A DNA stretch of 64,000 nucleotides from Bradyrhizobium algeriense (GCF_036924595.1 NZ_JAZHRV010000001.1:3534001-3598000); one strand, 5' to 3'; positions 9,190 through 17,662 are shown, counted from the stretch's first letter. Notes: generated by a model not told the origin, from the sequence alone. A program made the numbers and translations.

Positions 9190-9972
9190 CTATTTCTTCG
9201 CGTAGGACACGCCCATGCCGGCGCGCACGTCGGCCTGGATACCATAGGGCGCGATCGGATAGCGCAGGCCGTTCTTCGCCAGTTGCTTCATGCCCACGAT
9301 GGCCTTGGCAAGATGCTCAGGCTTGAGCGCCATCAGCATTTCTTCGTCGGGCACGCCGCCGTAACGCCGCTCGGCAAAGCATGGCAGCGAGAGCGACGGC
9401 TCGCCGGTCTTGAGCGCCCTGCCCCAGGAATCCGCGCACGCGGTCTCGCCGACAACGCCCCATTCGAATTTCTTGTAGCCGGTATATTGCAGGCCGTTGA
9501 TGAGAATAATCATCTGGCCGGGCGTCGCATAGACCAGGCAGATGTCGGGCGGGTTGAGCCGGCCGCTGGTGAGCGGGCTCACCGCCATCGCCTGGTACCG
9601 GCCGAAAGGCACGACGTCGAGCGCTTCCTGGCGCTTGCGCGCATCCTCGGCCGTGCCATGCCAGACGCCGACATAATTGTCGCCGGCGAGAAACTTTTCG
9701 TCCTGCGGCGCCAGCCCGATCACGGCCCGGCACTGCGCGCCGACGAGATCGTCACCAGTGATGCCGACGGTCCAGCCGAGCCGCGAGGCCATGCTAACGA
9801 TCTGGTCGGTGGTATGCACCGCCGAGGGGCGGCGGATTTTCGGGATCGCGGTCATCTCCTCGACGCGGGCAAACATCTTGATGCCGATCACGGTCGTCTT
9901 CAGGCGAAGCAGGCTGTTGAGATCAGCCACCATGCCGGCCAAATCGAGCGCTTCCGGCGTCTGCTGTTGCAT
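9190..9972 (-). CDS. DUF169 family protein
   Basis: A 260-residue protein matching the DUF169 pattern: the N-terminal region LRLKTTVIGIKMF, then Cys-containing stretches (GAQCRAVIGL, ETACADSWG, LPCFAERRYGG) and the C-terminal VGMKQLAKNGLRYPIAPYG. The family is widespread but has no settled function; the conserved Cys residues suggest metal or cofactor binding. The start at 9972 is supported by GGGAG about eight bases upstream; another ATG lies six codons earlier. It shares the strand with the oxidoreductase but is separated from it by a repeat, so joint transcription is uncertain. Confidence 0.8.
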   Translation of the reverse strand: MQQQTPEALDLAGMVADLNSLLRLKTTVIGIKMFARVEEMTAIPKIRRPSAVHTTDQIVSMASRLGWTVGITGDDLVGAQCRAVIGLAPQDEKFLAGDNYVGVWHGTAEDARKRQEALDVVPFGRYQAMAVSPLTSGRLNPPDICLVYATPGQMIILINGLQYTGYKKFEWGVVGETACADSWGRALKTGEPSLSLPCFAERRYGGVPDEEMLMALKPEHLAKAIVGMKQLAKNGLRYPIAPYGIQADVRAGMGVSYAKK

Positions 9973-10049
9973 GGCGTCATCTCCCGTCATCGGCGCGCTG
10001 AACAGCGCCTTGCCTGATTGTAGCCCGGCTCGATGGGGGTTGCGACCTC

Positions 10050-10853
10050 TTACTTCGGCGCCGGGCCCGGCACCAACTCGTCGATCTTGCCGGTGAGCCG
10101 ATATGCGATGAGGCCCATCCATTCGCGCACCGCAAGGTCGGTCCGTCCGAACCCCTCGACGGCGACGTTTGAAAGCGCCATCAGGTCATCGCGTCCGCCG
10201 ACCCGCCAATCGACGGGATAGGGCTCTACCGCAAATCCCGCTTTTCGGAACAAGCCGACCGATCGCGGCATGTGAAAGGCCGAGGTCACCAGCACCCATC
10301 GTTCGCCGTCCTTCGGCTTGACCAGCGCCTTGGAGAATTCGGCGTTCTCCTGGGTGTTGCGCGATCCCCGTTCCATGATCAGCCGCGATTTGTCGACGCC
10401 GAGGCTTTCGAAGATGGCGCCGGCGAAATCAGCTTCCCTGGCATCGTTCGAGACGAGGTTCGCGCTGCCGCCGGAAAAAACCACGCGCGCATTGGGATAT
10501 CGCCTCGCCAGCGCGGCGGCAGCGATGATCCGGTCCGGCGCGCCGCGCACCACCGGCGTTCCATGCGCCACGGAGAGATCGGCTTCGATCGATGCCCCCA
10601 GCACGATGATGCCATCAGGCGCGCCGCGCGCGGCGTCCCATGACGGGAAGCGCTGCTCGAGGGGATAGAGCAGAGCTTTTCCGAGTGGCGACAGCCCGCA
10701 AATCACGAGGAGCAACACGGCTGATATCACGAGCTTGCGGCCGAGCGATGCAAAGCGCGTCGCCATCAGAAAGGCGCCGACGAACCCGATGGCGATCAGA
10801 AAATTCGTCGGCAACAGCAGGTAGCCGAGCGTTTTGGACAGGACAAAAAACAA
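10050..10853 (-). CDS. YdcF/SanA-like DUF218 membrane protein
   Basis: A 267-residue protein with two N-terminal membrane segments (about residues 5-30 and 38-60) and a DUF218 domain: GIIVLGASIE, the sugar- or nucleotide-like loop ARVVFSGGSANL, ERGSRNTQENA and VTSAFHMPRSVGLFR. This group (ElyC/SanA/YdcF) is linked to cell-envelope and peptidoglycan precursor homeostasis in enterobacteria. The role here is inferred from the family only. The last residues are Pro-rich. Confidence 0.85.
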   Translation of the reverse strand: MFFVLSKTLGYLLLPTNFLIAIGFVGAFLMATRFASLGRKLVISAVLLLVICGLSPLGKALLYPLEQRFPSWDAARGAPDGIIVLGASIEADLSVAHGTPVVRGAPDRIIAAAALARRYPNARVVFSGGSANLVSNDAREADFAGAIFESLGVDKSRLIMERGSRNTQENAEFSKALVKPKDGERWVLVTSAFHMPRSVGLFRKAGFAVEPYPVDWRVGGRDDLMALSNVAVEGFGRTDLAVREWMGLIAYRLTGKIDELVPGPAPK

Positions 10854-10920
10854 GGGAAGCCTCTGACAATGTCTGCTACAGCGTCATACGACGCCATTGC
10901 AGCAACCAAAAGCCCTCCTC

Positions 10921-11862
10921 ATGCCCCATCATCACCTGCATTCCAGCCCCGAAACCTGCCACTGGGGCTTCTTCGAAGCCAAATTGAAGCCCGTCCTGAC
11001 CATTGCCAGCGGTGATGAAGTCACCATCGACACCGTGAGCGGCGGCGCGGACGTGGTGCCTGACCGAGCCAAGTTTCACGTCCCTCCCGAGCTTGCCGAC
11101 ATCCACGCGCAGAGCGAGCGCATGGTGCCAGGCCACATTCTCACCGGGCCGGTTGCGGTGGCCGGTGCCGAACCCGGCGACGTGCTGGAGGTCGATATCC
11201 TCGACGTCCAGCTCCGGCAGGACTGGGGCTACAATCTGATCCGTCCGCTGGCGGGCACCCTGCCCGACGATTTCCACGAGACGCGGATCCTGAACATTCC
11301 GCTCGATCGCGAACGGATGGTGGGCCGGATGCCATGGGGCCTCGACCTGCCGCTTAAGCCATTCTTTGGCGTGATGGGCGTGGCGCCGCCGCCCGCCTGG
11401 GGCCGCATCACCTCGCTGATCCCGCGCGCGATGGGCGGCAACCTCGACAACAAGGAACTGGGCCCGGGCGCCAAACTGTATCTGCCGGTGTTCGTGCCGG
11501 GCGCGCTGTTTTCCTGCGGCGACGGCCACGGCGTGCAGGGCGATGGCGAAGTCTGCGTCACCGCAATCGAGACAGCGCTGCAGGGCCGCTTCCGCCTGAC
11601 CTTGCGCAAGGATCTACGGCTTGATTATCCGCGCGCGGAAACGCCTGATCACTACATGACGATGGCGATGGACCCCGATCTCGATCAATGCGTGGTGCGC
11701 GCGCTGCGCGACATGATTGTCTTGCTCGGCGAGAAGCGCAATCTGTCGCGCGAGGACGCCTACACGCTGTGCAGCCTCGCCGCCGATTTGCGGGTGACGC
11801 AGACCGTCAACGGCTCCAAGGGCATTCACTGCATGATTGCGAAGGCGATCGTGCACGGCTAG
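10921..11862 (+). CDS. Acetamidase/formamidase family amidohydrolase
   Basis: A 313-residue protein of the FmdA/AmdA family, which hydrolyses formamide or short amides to ammonia and the acid. It shows the family start HHLHSSPETCHWGFFEA, the early GHILTGPVAVAGAEPGDVLE block, GVMGVAPPPAWGRITSLIP, the Asn-rich GGNLDNKELGPGAKLYLPVF and the metal-site region FSCGDGHGVQGDGEVC. The start at 10921 fits the family N-terminus; a TTG at 10897 would add eight residues. It is divergent from the YdcF-like gene with only about 70 bases between. The substrate range is unknown. Confidence 0.9.
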   Translation: MPHHHLHSSPETCHWGFFEAKLKPVLTIASGDEVTIDTVSGGADVVPDRAKFHVPPELADIHAQSERMVPGHILTGPVAVAGAEPGDVLEVDILDVQLRQDWGYNLIRPLAGTLPDDFHETRILNIPLDRERMVGRMPWGLDLPLKPFFGVMGVAPPPAWGRITSLIPRAMGGNLDNKELGPGAKLYLPVFVPGALFSCGDGHGVQGDGEVCVTAIETALQGRFRLTLRKDLRLDYPRAETPDHYMTMAMDPDLDQCVVRALRDMIVLLGEKRNLSREDAYTLCSLAADLRVTQTVNGSKGIHCMIAKAIVHG

Positions 11863-11937
11863 AGCATGATCCGGAAAAGTGGAGACCGGTTTTCCCTCGC
11901 GACAAACGCGGAACGCGTTTGCGCGGAGATCATGCTC
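11862..11937. repeat. Palindromic repeat, GAGCATGATCCGGAAAAGTGG family
   Basis: The ends GAGCATGATC and GATCATGCTC are inverted copies, with a nested palindrome AACGCGGAACGCGTT between. The first base overlaps the acetamidase stop codon. A related partial copy lies at 49526. I recognise this as a dispersed Rhizobiales repeat. Confidence 0.8.
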
Positions 11938-11991
11938 AAACTAAAGGGATGAGATCATGATGCGTCTATCGCATCATGATCTAACCCGCCT

Positions 11992-12339
11992 TCAAAACTC
12001 CGAACGCAGCTGCAGCCTGGCGTGAAACACCACGCTGGTTTTACCGACCAGCGCCGTACCGTTCACTTCCGCCGCGTCGGCGGAATAGCCGCCGGTAAAG
12101 CCGCAGGTGACTTCACGCCCGCCGAACAGCGGCAGGCTGCCGACCGACTTCGTGTGCTCGTTGGTGATCAATTCGCCGCGCCATTTGCCGCGATCGGCGC
12201 GATAGGAGCCTGTGTAATAGAAATATGAGTCGCCGCCGGCGATCTTGCCATCATGCAGTACGATCACGCCGTTGGCGCGGCCATGCCCGCCGTCCGTCAT
12301 CTCGATCTGGATGGTGTAGAGACCGTTCGTTACCGTCAT
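11992..12339 (-). CDS. GrlR-like small regulatory-family protein
   Basis: A 115-residue protein with the shape of GrlR, the negative regulator of type III secretion in enteropathogens: NGLYTIQIEMTDGGHGRANGVIVLHDG, then GGDSYFYYTGSYR and a beta-rich end. Homologues are common in rhizobia outside secretion loci, and no type III genes are visible here, so GrlR names the fold rather than the role. It may bind a lipid or partner protein. It is convergent with the acetamidase. Confidence 0.7.
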   Translation of the reverse strand: MTVTNGLYTIQIEMTDGGHGRANGVIVLHDGKIAGGDSYFYYTGSYRADRGKWRGELITNEHTKSVGSLPLFGGREVTCGFTGGYSADAAEVNGTALVGKTSVVFHARLQLRSEF

Positions 12340-12556
12340 TGCGCCCCTTGCAGTCGTCTGCGGACATCATCGGCATTCCCGATAGCGCGAGGCAATCAAG
12401 AAATGGACGCGCGGCAGGATCGTTTCGCCGCGCCCGCGAGCGCTGCCGAGCCCCCGGCGGGAGCTCCGTTCAACCGGCGCGCAGCCAGTCCACTGACCCA
12501 CCCCCGGATTTTTAACCGCTTTTTCAAACGGATAGGAAGCTATCCACAAGTCGTTT

Positions 12557-12585
12557 GACTCATGTGTGCAAAACTAAATAGAGTC
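12557..12585 (+). promoter_or_regulatory. Pair of CcrM-type GANTC sites in an AT-rich promoter region
   Basis: GACTC (12557) and GAGTC (12581) lie 24 bases apart in the AT-rich stretch upstream of the 66-residue gene and the GcrA-like gene. In alphaproteobacteria GANTC is methylated by CcrM and read by GcrA. A promoter function is inferred; -10 and -35 boxes are not clear. The remaining DNA from 12340 to 12556 shows nothing I can name. Confidence 0.35.
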
Positions 12586-12630
12586 GAAATAGTAACTTTT
12601 CAGTACATCGTTTAAAAGTTAGCGTTCCCC

Positions 12631-12831
12631 ATGGCTACAGAAAAAGCCGAAACCGACCGCGTTCCCGTTACGTTGGCGCTCTCGACCATCAACTATCTCG
12701 AAAGACTGGTGAGACAGGGCACCCACGGCACCAGCGTTCCCGGCGTCGCAAGGACTTTGATCGAGGAAGGCATTCGGCTCGCCATCAAGGACGGGCTGCT
12801 TGCAATCCGCGACAACGGCAAGGCGTCCTGA
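12631..12831 (+). CDS. Small protein, ribbon-helix-helix-like
   Basis: A 66-residue protein, VPVTLALSTINYLERLVRQG followed by a helical part ending in GIRLAIKDGLLAIRDNG. The beta-strand-helix-helix pattern recalls small DNA-binding or antitoxin-type ribbon-helix-helix proteins, but I do not recognise a named family. It lies 50 bases upstream of the GcrA-like gene and shares its direction, so the two may be cotranscribed from the AT-rich region with two GANTC sites. Confidence 0.6.
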   Translation: MATEKAETDRVPVTLALSTINYLERLVRQGTHGTSVPGVARTLIEEGIRLAIKDGLLAIRDNGKAS

Positions 12832-12881
12832 CGGGAATTTTGGGAACGCGGCGGTTCACACAGAATGTGGAACCGAAAAAC

Positions 12882-13352
12882 ATGCTTACGCATCTACCGA
12901 CCTGGACGACCGATCGCGTCGAGTTGCTGAAGAGTCATTTTGAAGCCGGCCTCACCTGCCGCGAGATCGCAGCCAGCATCGGCGTCAGCCGCAACGCGGT
13001 GATCGGCAAACTTGCCCGCCTCCAGTTGACGCGCGGCCCGGCCCGTGCCGAACCGCGCCCGACCAAGGCCGCCCGGGAGCGCTCCAGGAAATCCATCCCC
13101 AGGCTGCAGTATCAAATCCTGCAGGCCGTCTACGAAAACGCGCAGCCGCTCCAGGAGGAGCCGATCGCCAGCGAACGCCGCTGCTCGCTGTTCGAACTCA
13201 GCAACGAACGGTGCCGTTGGCCGATCAGCACGCCCGGCGCCGAGGATTTCTGCTTTTGCGGCAACACGCCGATTGAAGGCATGCCCTATTGTTCGGGCCA
13301 CCACCGCCTCGCCTATCGTCCGGGCTCGCGCCAGCGCGTCGTGCGCGGATAA
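12882..13352 (+). CDS. GcrA-family cell-cycle regulator
   Basis: A 156-residue GcrA-type protein. The N-terminal helix-turn-helix (TTDRVELLKSHFEAGLTC, then IGVSRNAVIGKLARL) matches the GcrA DNA-binding domain. The C-terminal part contains CRWPISTPGAEDFCFCGN and GMPYCSGHHRLAYRP, the sigma-70-binding and zinc-like region. GcrA activates promoters carrying CcrM-methylated GANTC sites. The protein is shorter than Caulobacter GcrA (about 170 residues) and could be a paralogue rather than the main cell-cycle copy. The ATG at 12882 is the first codon consistent with the domain start. Confidence 0.85.
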   Translation: MLTHLPTWTTDRVELLKSHFEAGLTCREIAASIGVSRNAVIGKLARLQLTRGPARAEPRPTKAARERSRKSIPRLQYQILQAVYENAQPLQEEPIASERRCSLFELSNERCRWPISTPGAEDFCFCGNTPIEGMPYCSGHHRLAYRPGSRQRVVRG

Positions 13353-13434
13353 GGCAAATCGCGTTTTCAGACGAGGCGGGCCCTCGCACGTGATCCGGGG
13401 TGAGTTGAGAAAAACGCGTCAACAAAGAGGAACT

Positions 13435-13461
13435 GCGGTTCTGATTCAAAATCAGAACCGC
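13435..13461. terminator. Hairpin between convergent genes
   Basis: Two perfect 12-base arms (GCGGTTCTGATT and AATCAGAACCGC) surround a three-base loop. It lies between the converging GcrA-like and short-chain dehydrogenase genes. A weak T-run follows on the plus strand only, so termination strength is uncertain. Confidence 0.65.
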
Positions 13462-13467
13462 GAGACT

Positions 13468-14436
13468 TTAACCCAGCCGCCAGCCGACCTCTTCCGTAAA
13501 GCTCTTGTAGAACTCCGGCGTGTAGGCCTTTTCCGGGGCCTGCCGCACCCGCTCGTCGAGCTTGTGAGCGTCGTCACCGACGAGAATGCGCCAACGCTCG
13601 GTCTTGACGCCATCGAGGATGATCTTTGCCGCGGCCGCCGCCGTGGTCGGCGCCTCCTCGCGGAAAGTGCGCGCGCGGTCGAGCGCGATCTTCTGGATGT
13701 CGTCGTCCGACATCGGCGCGGTGTCGATGCCCATGCCCTTCAGGCGCTGCCGCGTCGCCAGGATTTCATTCGGGCTCAGTTCTTCGGATTCCGTCCCGCT
13801 CTGGATCTTGCGCGAATTGGAGACGATCGAGGTGCCGATATGCCCGGGCATCACGACGGAGCATTTGATGTGCGGGGCGTTGAGCCGCAAGTCCGTCATC
13901 AGCGCTTCGGTAAACCCTTTCACCGCAAACTTGGCGGCGCTGTAGGCGGTGTGCGACGCGCCCAATCCCACGGACGCCCAGAAACCGTTGACGCTCGATG
14001 TGTTGACGATGTGGGCCTCGTCCGCCTTCATCATCAGCGGCAGGAAGGTGCGGACGCCGAGATAGACGCCGCCCCAGCAGATGTTGAAGGTGCGCTCCCA
14101 CTGCTCGCGCGTGTTGGTGAACAGGCTGCCGCCGCCGCCGATGCCGGCATTGTTGAACAGCAGATGGATCTTGTCGGTTGCCTGCTGCTCGATCAGTTCG
14201 TCGCGAAAACGCTGGAGATGGTTCTCGATCGAGACATCGGCGACGTGCGTGGTGACGCGCAGCCCCTGCGGCAGCTTTTCCGCCTCGCACATGCGCTTGG
14301 TCTCGGCCATCGCCTCCAGGGAAACGTCGCACATCGCGACGTTGCAGCCTTCGGCCACGAGCTGGCGCGCGAGTTCGCGACCCATGCCCGTGCCGCCTCC
14401 GGTGATCACGGCAAACTTTCCGGCAAAGTCCTTCAT
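13468..14436 (-). CDS. Short-chain dehydrogenase/reductase
   Basis: A classical SDR of 322 residues: the nucleotide motif ITGGGTGMGRELARQL, NNAGIGGGGSL, catalytic Ser in NTSSVNG and the YSAAK catalytic Tyr-Lys pair near residue 160. Unlike the 250-residue core family it has a C-terminal extension of about 70 residues (RILVGDDAHKLDERVRQAPE), as in SDR proteins of fatty acid and aromatic degradation. The substrate is unknown. It precedes, on the same strand and after a short gap downstream of it, the DapA-like gene's 3' end, so the two may act together. Confidence 0.88.
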   Translation of the reverse strand: MKDFAGKFAVITGGGTGMGRELARQLVAEGCNVAMCDVSLEAMAETKRMCEAEKLPQGLRVTTHVADVSIENHLQRFRDELIEQQATDKIHLLFNNAGIGGGGSLFTNTREQWERTFNICWGGVYLGVRTFLPLMMKADEAHIVNTSSVNGFWASVGLGASHTAYSAAKFAVKGFTEALMTDLRLNAPHIKCSVVMPGHIGTSIVSNSRKIQSGTESEELSPNEILATRQRLKGMGIDTAPMSDDDIQKIALDRARTFREEAPTTAAAAAKIILDGVKTERWRILVGDDAHKLDERVRQAPEKAYTPEFYKSFTEEVGWRLG

Positions 14437-14553
14437 TGAGATCGTTACCTCGGTTTTGAGTTTTTAAAGTTTGAGCCCTCATGGCAATGGAGCCCATGCG
14501 AGCAGGACAGTAACAGCTCGCGACTGCCGGTAAAACCGCCTGCAAGGCGGATA

Positions 14554-15462
14554 TTACTCCGCCGCCTCGACGCGATGACCAACCGACCCGCCCAATCCCT
14601 CCAACGCCTTCCTGATGGCGGCCTGTTGTGCGGGCGATGCTTCCGGCATCGGTGCGCGAGAGAATGTCGCGGGCAGCCCCTGCAGCGACTGCGCATAGCG
14701 CGTGCACGCCGGCAGATTGTCCGAGACGATCGCGTTCCACAACGTCAGCAGCTTTTGGTGCAGCTCCAGCGCGCGAACGTGGTCGCCCGCCTTGACCGCG
14801 TTCCAGAGTTCGACGGAAGCGTGCGGCGCGGCGCTCAGGATCGCCGCAATCGATCCATGCGCACCGAGCGCGTAGGACGGATACATCAGCGCATCGACGG
14901 CGCTGTAGATCAGTTTGTCCGGCGCCATCATCATGAGATCGGCAAACAGTTTCAAATCGCCCGCGCTCTGCTTGACACCGACGACCAACGGCACCTCGTT
15001 CATGATGCGGGTCAAAAGCGCCGGCGAGAGATAGGACCACGGCACCACGTTGTAGATGATGATGGGCATGCCGGTTTCATCAGCCATGCGGCGGAAGTGA
15101 TCGACCATCGCCTGCTCGTCCGGCTTGAACAGATAATGCACCGGCGTCACCTGGAGTGCTGCGACGTTCATGTCGCGCACAAGCTTGCCGCGCCGGATCG
15201 CATCGCGGGTGGAATCCACGATGATGCCGGCGATCACAGGCGCGCGCCCCTTGGCGGCTTCCACCGTCGCCGCCACCAGGTCGCGATACTCCTCGTGATC
15301 GAGCGTATGCCCCTCGCCGGTCGAGCCGCCCGCCGCCATGCCATGGCTGCCGGCGCCGATCAGCCAGTCGACCTGAGGAGCAACCAGCTCGAAATCGATC
15401 TCGCCGTCTTTCCGGAACGGCGTGGTCATCGGCGGTATCACGCCGGTGGGACGTGCTTTCAT
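14554..15462 (-). CDS. Dihydrodipicolinate synthase-family aldolase/lyase
   Basis: A DapA-superfamily TIM-barrel protein of 302 residues. The pyruvate/keto-acid binding motif GSTGEG, the Tyr of IIYNVVPWS and the Schiff-base Lys in VVGVKQSAGDL are in place, so the Schiff-base chemistry should be intact. The replacement of other DapA-specific residues, and the lack of a lysine pathway context, point to a keto-acid lyase or decarboxylase rather than true DapA. The gene is upstream of the SDR in the same direction with about 115 bases between. Confidence 0.85.
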   Translation of the reverse strand: MKARPTGVIPPMTTPFRKDGEIDFELVAPQVDWLIGAGSHGMAAGGSTGEGHTLDHEEYRDLVAATVEAAKGRAPVIAGIIVDSTRDAIRRGKLVRDMNVAALQVTPVHYLFKPDEQAMVDHFRRMADETGMPIIIYNVVPWSYLSPALLTRIMNEVPLVVGVKQSAGDLKLFADLMMMAPDKLIYSAVDALMYPSYALGAHGSIAAILSAAPHASVELWNAVKAGDHVRALELHQKLLTLWNAIVSDNLPACTRYAQSLQGLPATFSRAPMPEASPAQQAAIRKALEGLGGSVGHRVEAAE

Positions 15463-15670
15463 GGGCCTGCCCTCGCTTTTCCATCCGCTGATAGCGGGTG
15501 TGTCCCCGCTTTGCCGGCGATATCCGCCAGTTGCGGCAAGCCTATGGGATGTCGAGACAGCTTTCCAGTTACGGAATTGGCACGGCAGGGTATCGGAAAA
15601 CGCCGCGTGAACCGGCTTTCGATCAAAGCGGGCCCGGCGCTCGCAGCTCGCAATATTTCATCGCCCGGCG

Positions 15671-16330
15671 TCAACGCTTGCAGATGTCGCTGGTCGCTTT
15701 CTCCTCACGCATGATCCGCATTATCTCGGGCGCGGCGAAGCTGCTGAAATCAGCAGCAACAAGCGTGCCATAGCGCCGGTGGTTCTTGAGTGCGTTCAAC
15801 AATTTATCGCTGAAGTTTTCGATGACGCTTGCGTCGCCAGCTGGGATCGGCGGCTTGGACGCTTCCGCCTGCTTTGCGAAAGCAAAGAACTTCGTGGTGG
15901 CCTCGACCATCGCCGCGCGGTTATCGGGGTCGCAGAGTTCCCGATCGTCCTGCGCATAAATGCAGCCCGCCAACTCTCCCCATTTGACAGCCGAAAGAAC
16001 CGTCCGGAATTCGGATCTCGAATCTGGCTTGCCGGCCAGGGCGGCAACGCTCGCCTGCATGCTGCCGGCCTTCAGGATGAAGTATGCGGCACTTGGCTGC
16101 ATCTTCTCGGCGTCCGGACCGACGTCCACAACGCGGAAAATGCAGCTCCGCACGACCGGCGCGACCTCCGGCCGGCCGAGGCGATTGGCGTCGGCGAACA
16201 ACGAAACACTGGGCCCGACCGAGACGAAACTTGACATCGCACTCGATATATTCGGGGCCCAGATCCACGCGCCGACCGCGAGGAAGCCTCCGACGAAAGC
16301 CAGGATGAGGGTGAGAACCTGACGGATCAA
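15671..16330 (-). CDS. Membrane-anchored hypothetical protein, tandem paralogue 1
   Basis: I do not recognise this 219-residue protein. It has one N-terminal membrane segment (LTLILAFVGGFLAVGAWIWA) and a mostly helical exported domain with Cys pairs. It shares a pattern with the next gene: a Cys-Ile/Leu-Tyr stretch, then C-x-x-[DN]NRAAMVEATTKFFAFA, then a C-terminal ADF and a T-x-D-x-C ending (ATSDICKR). It ends with a short basic tail. It is probably periplasmic; the Cys residues may form disulphides. The 200 bases upstream toward the DapA-like gene show nothing else. Confidence 0.7.
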   Translation of the reverse strand: MIRQVLTLILAFVGGFLAVGAWIWAPNISSAMSSFVSVGPSVSLFADANRLGRPEVAPVVRSCIFRVVDVGPDAEKMQPSAAYFILKAGSMQASVAALAGKPDSRSEFRTVLSAVKWGELAGCIYAQDDRELCDPDNRAAMVEATTKFFAFAKQAEASKPPIPAGDASVIENFSDKLLNALKNHRRYGTLVAADFSSFAAPEIMRIMREEKATSDICKR

Positions 16331-16347
16331 TTTTCAAGCTCCCGCTG

Positions 16348-16929
16348 CTAAGCCCTGGGGCAGTTGTCGGTCGTGCCCTTGTACTGATCGAGCATCGGCT
16401 TCATTGCCGCTGGGACGGTCCAGCCGAAATCAGCTTTGATCAGGCGGCCATTGCTGGTGTCCAGTATCAAGGCCGCGTTGATCGCCCGGTTGCGAGGGCT
16501 GTCCCAGAGATTCCTGACCGTGGACATCTCGGATTCGCCATATCGCTTGGCGGTATTCATCATTTCATCGAACTTCGCGAAATAGCGATTGATGTAATCG
16601 ACGATGTAGGCGCGATTGTTCCGCTCGCAGACTGCGTTCGGATGGGTGACGAGATAGCAGTTCAGCGCCGCCGTTATCTCTTTCGCGCGGGTGAGGTCTC
16701 GCCAGTCGACACGATGTTCGTTGCTCGTGAGCTTTGGCAGCAGCTCATCGCGCTCGGGACTTTCAAGCGCGGGATAACAGGCTTCGCGTATCTTGGCCTC
16801 TTTCCATTCGCCCATACGTTGTCCGCCCGGGAGGTAATCCGCGGTGTTGCCGAGGACGAAGTAGTTGATCAGGTTTATGCCCAGAAAAATGCCACCCAAA
16901 ACAAAAGCCGCACGCATCAAGAAATTCAT
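16348..16929 (-). CDS. Membrane-anchored hypothetical protein, tandem paralogue 2
   Basis: A 193-residue protein with an N-terminal membrane segment (AAFVLGGIFLGINLINYFVLG) and the same layout as the neighbouring gene 18 bases downstream. Shared points are LNCYLVTHPNAVCERNNRAY followed by a helix with NRYFAKF, GRLIKADFGW and the ending GTTDNCPRA. Identity is low but the order of Cys, NRA, ADF and terminal D-x-C is preserved, so I infer ancient duplication. Function is unknown. The pair is probably one transcript. Confidence 0.7.
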   Translation of the reverse strand: MNFLMRAAFVLGGIFLGINLINYFVLGNTADYLPGGQRMGEWKEAKIREACYPALESPERDELLPKLTSNEHRVDWRDLTRAKEITAALNCYLVTHPNAVCERNNRAYIVDYINRYFAKFDEMMNTAKRYGESEMSTVRNLWDSPRNRAINAALILDTSNGRLIKADFGWTVPAAMKPMLDQYKGTTDNCPRA

Positions 16930-17089
16930 GGCTTAACGCCCTGGAACGGTTGTATCGGGGCATCTATAACACCCAGAATATGCCGGGAACGTTAATCGCG
17001 GATCGGTGCGTGGGGTGGGGTTAAGGCAAACTTACCGGGGCGGCCGCGCGCATCGGCGTTCAGGTACCTAGGCTAGATCGTCGCGCACC

Positions 17090-17140
17090 GACCTTGCAGA
17101 TGTCGCGGGTCACTTTCGCGCTGCGTAGTCCGATCCGCCG
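17090..17140 (-). pseudogene. Possible remnant of a third paralogue (C-terminal end)
   Basis: On the minus strand this stretch reads LRSAKVTRDICK, close to the C-terminus of the first tandem paralogue (MREEKATSDICKR). At the DNA level CTTGCAGATGTCGC is shared exactly, followed by further partial matches. No start or upstream domain remains. The claim rests on a short match only. The rest of 16930-17280 shows nothing else identifiable. Confidence 0.35.
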
Positions 17141-17292
17141 GTTCCGCTCGGGCGGACTTACTTCCAGCGCCGCGGGCGCAAGACAGCTCAGCCCGGGAAT
17201 GAGGCCACGGGGCGCGCCCTCCGCGCTCGTTGAACCTTTGGCCTCCGCCAACGACCTACTGACGAGGCAGTATCAATCCAGAGGAGACCGCC

Positions 17293-17421
17293 GTGAGCCA
17301 GTGGCGCGACAGCATGGTTGATCGACCGGAAACGGACGGCGCGGCCTACCTGACCGGCTGGACCGTCAGCGGAGTAGCTGTGCTCGGGGCCATCGTGGCC
17401 GTCTGGGTGCTCGGCATCTAG
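17293..17421 (+). CDS. Small single-pass membrane protein (42 residues)
   Basis: A GTG-started ORF of 42 codons. GAGGAG lies seven bases upstream, a strong ribosome-binding site. The protein has a polar N-terminal half, SQWRDSMVDRPETDGAAY, and one membrane segment rich in Val, Ala and Gly (VSGVAVLGAIVAVWVLGI) running to the end. I do not recognise a family. Such small membrane proteins are often missed in annotation. It converges with the cold-shock gene. Confidence 0.6.
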   Translation: MSQWRDSMVDRPETDGAAYLTGWTVSGVAVLGAIVAVWVLGI

Positions 17422-17452
17422 CGACGGTCAAGACCGGAACGTAAGTGCCGGA

Positions 17453-17662
17453 TCAACCTACCCTGAGGTTTTCGGCGGATTCTTTCCCACGGTTGGCCAC
17501 AACTTCGTAACTTACCTTCGCACCCTCATTCAGACTGCTCAGACCCGCTCTCTCGACGGCCGAGATATGGACGAACACGTCCTTGCCACCAGTCTCGGGC
17601 TGGATAAATCCATAGCCCTTTGTCGCGTTGAACCACTTCACCGTACCTGTTGCCACGTCCAT
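17453..17662 (-). CDS. Cold-shock domain protein
   Basis: A 69-residue CSD protein (CspA family), a single-stranded RNA/DNA chaperone. It shows [19 protein letters not shown] with both RNP motifs (KGYGFI and DVFVHIS) and the usual end. It is a paralogue of the copy at 27175. The upstream DNA of several hundred bases has no gene I can support on either strand (17663-18098), which could include a long 5' leader, as cold-shock genes often have; the leader itself is inferred. Confidence 0.95.
   Translation of the reverse strand: MDVATGTVKWFNATKGYGFIQPETGGKDVFVHISAVERAGLSSLNEGAKVSYEVVANRGKESAENLRVG

Noticed and set aside
7887..9245. Extended N-terminus of the saccharopine-dehydrogenase-like protein
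   Set aside because: The extra residues come from a palindromic repeat (CERSEAI...MDCFASLAMT), not from the protein family.
13045..14439. 464-codon ORF on the plus strand running through GcrA and the SDR gene
   Set aside because: It covers two well-supported genes in other frames, including a convergent terminator hairpin, and shows no protein family.
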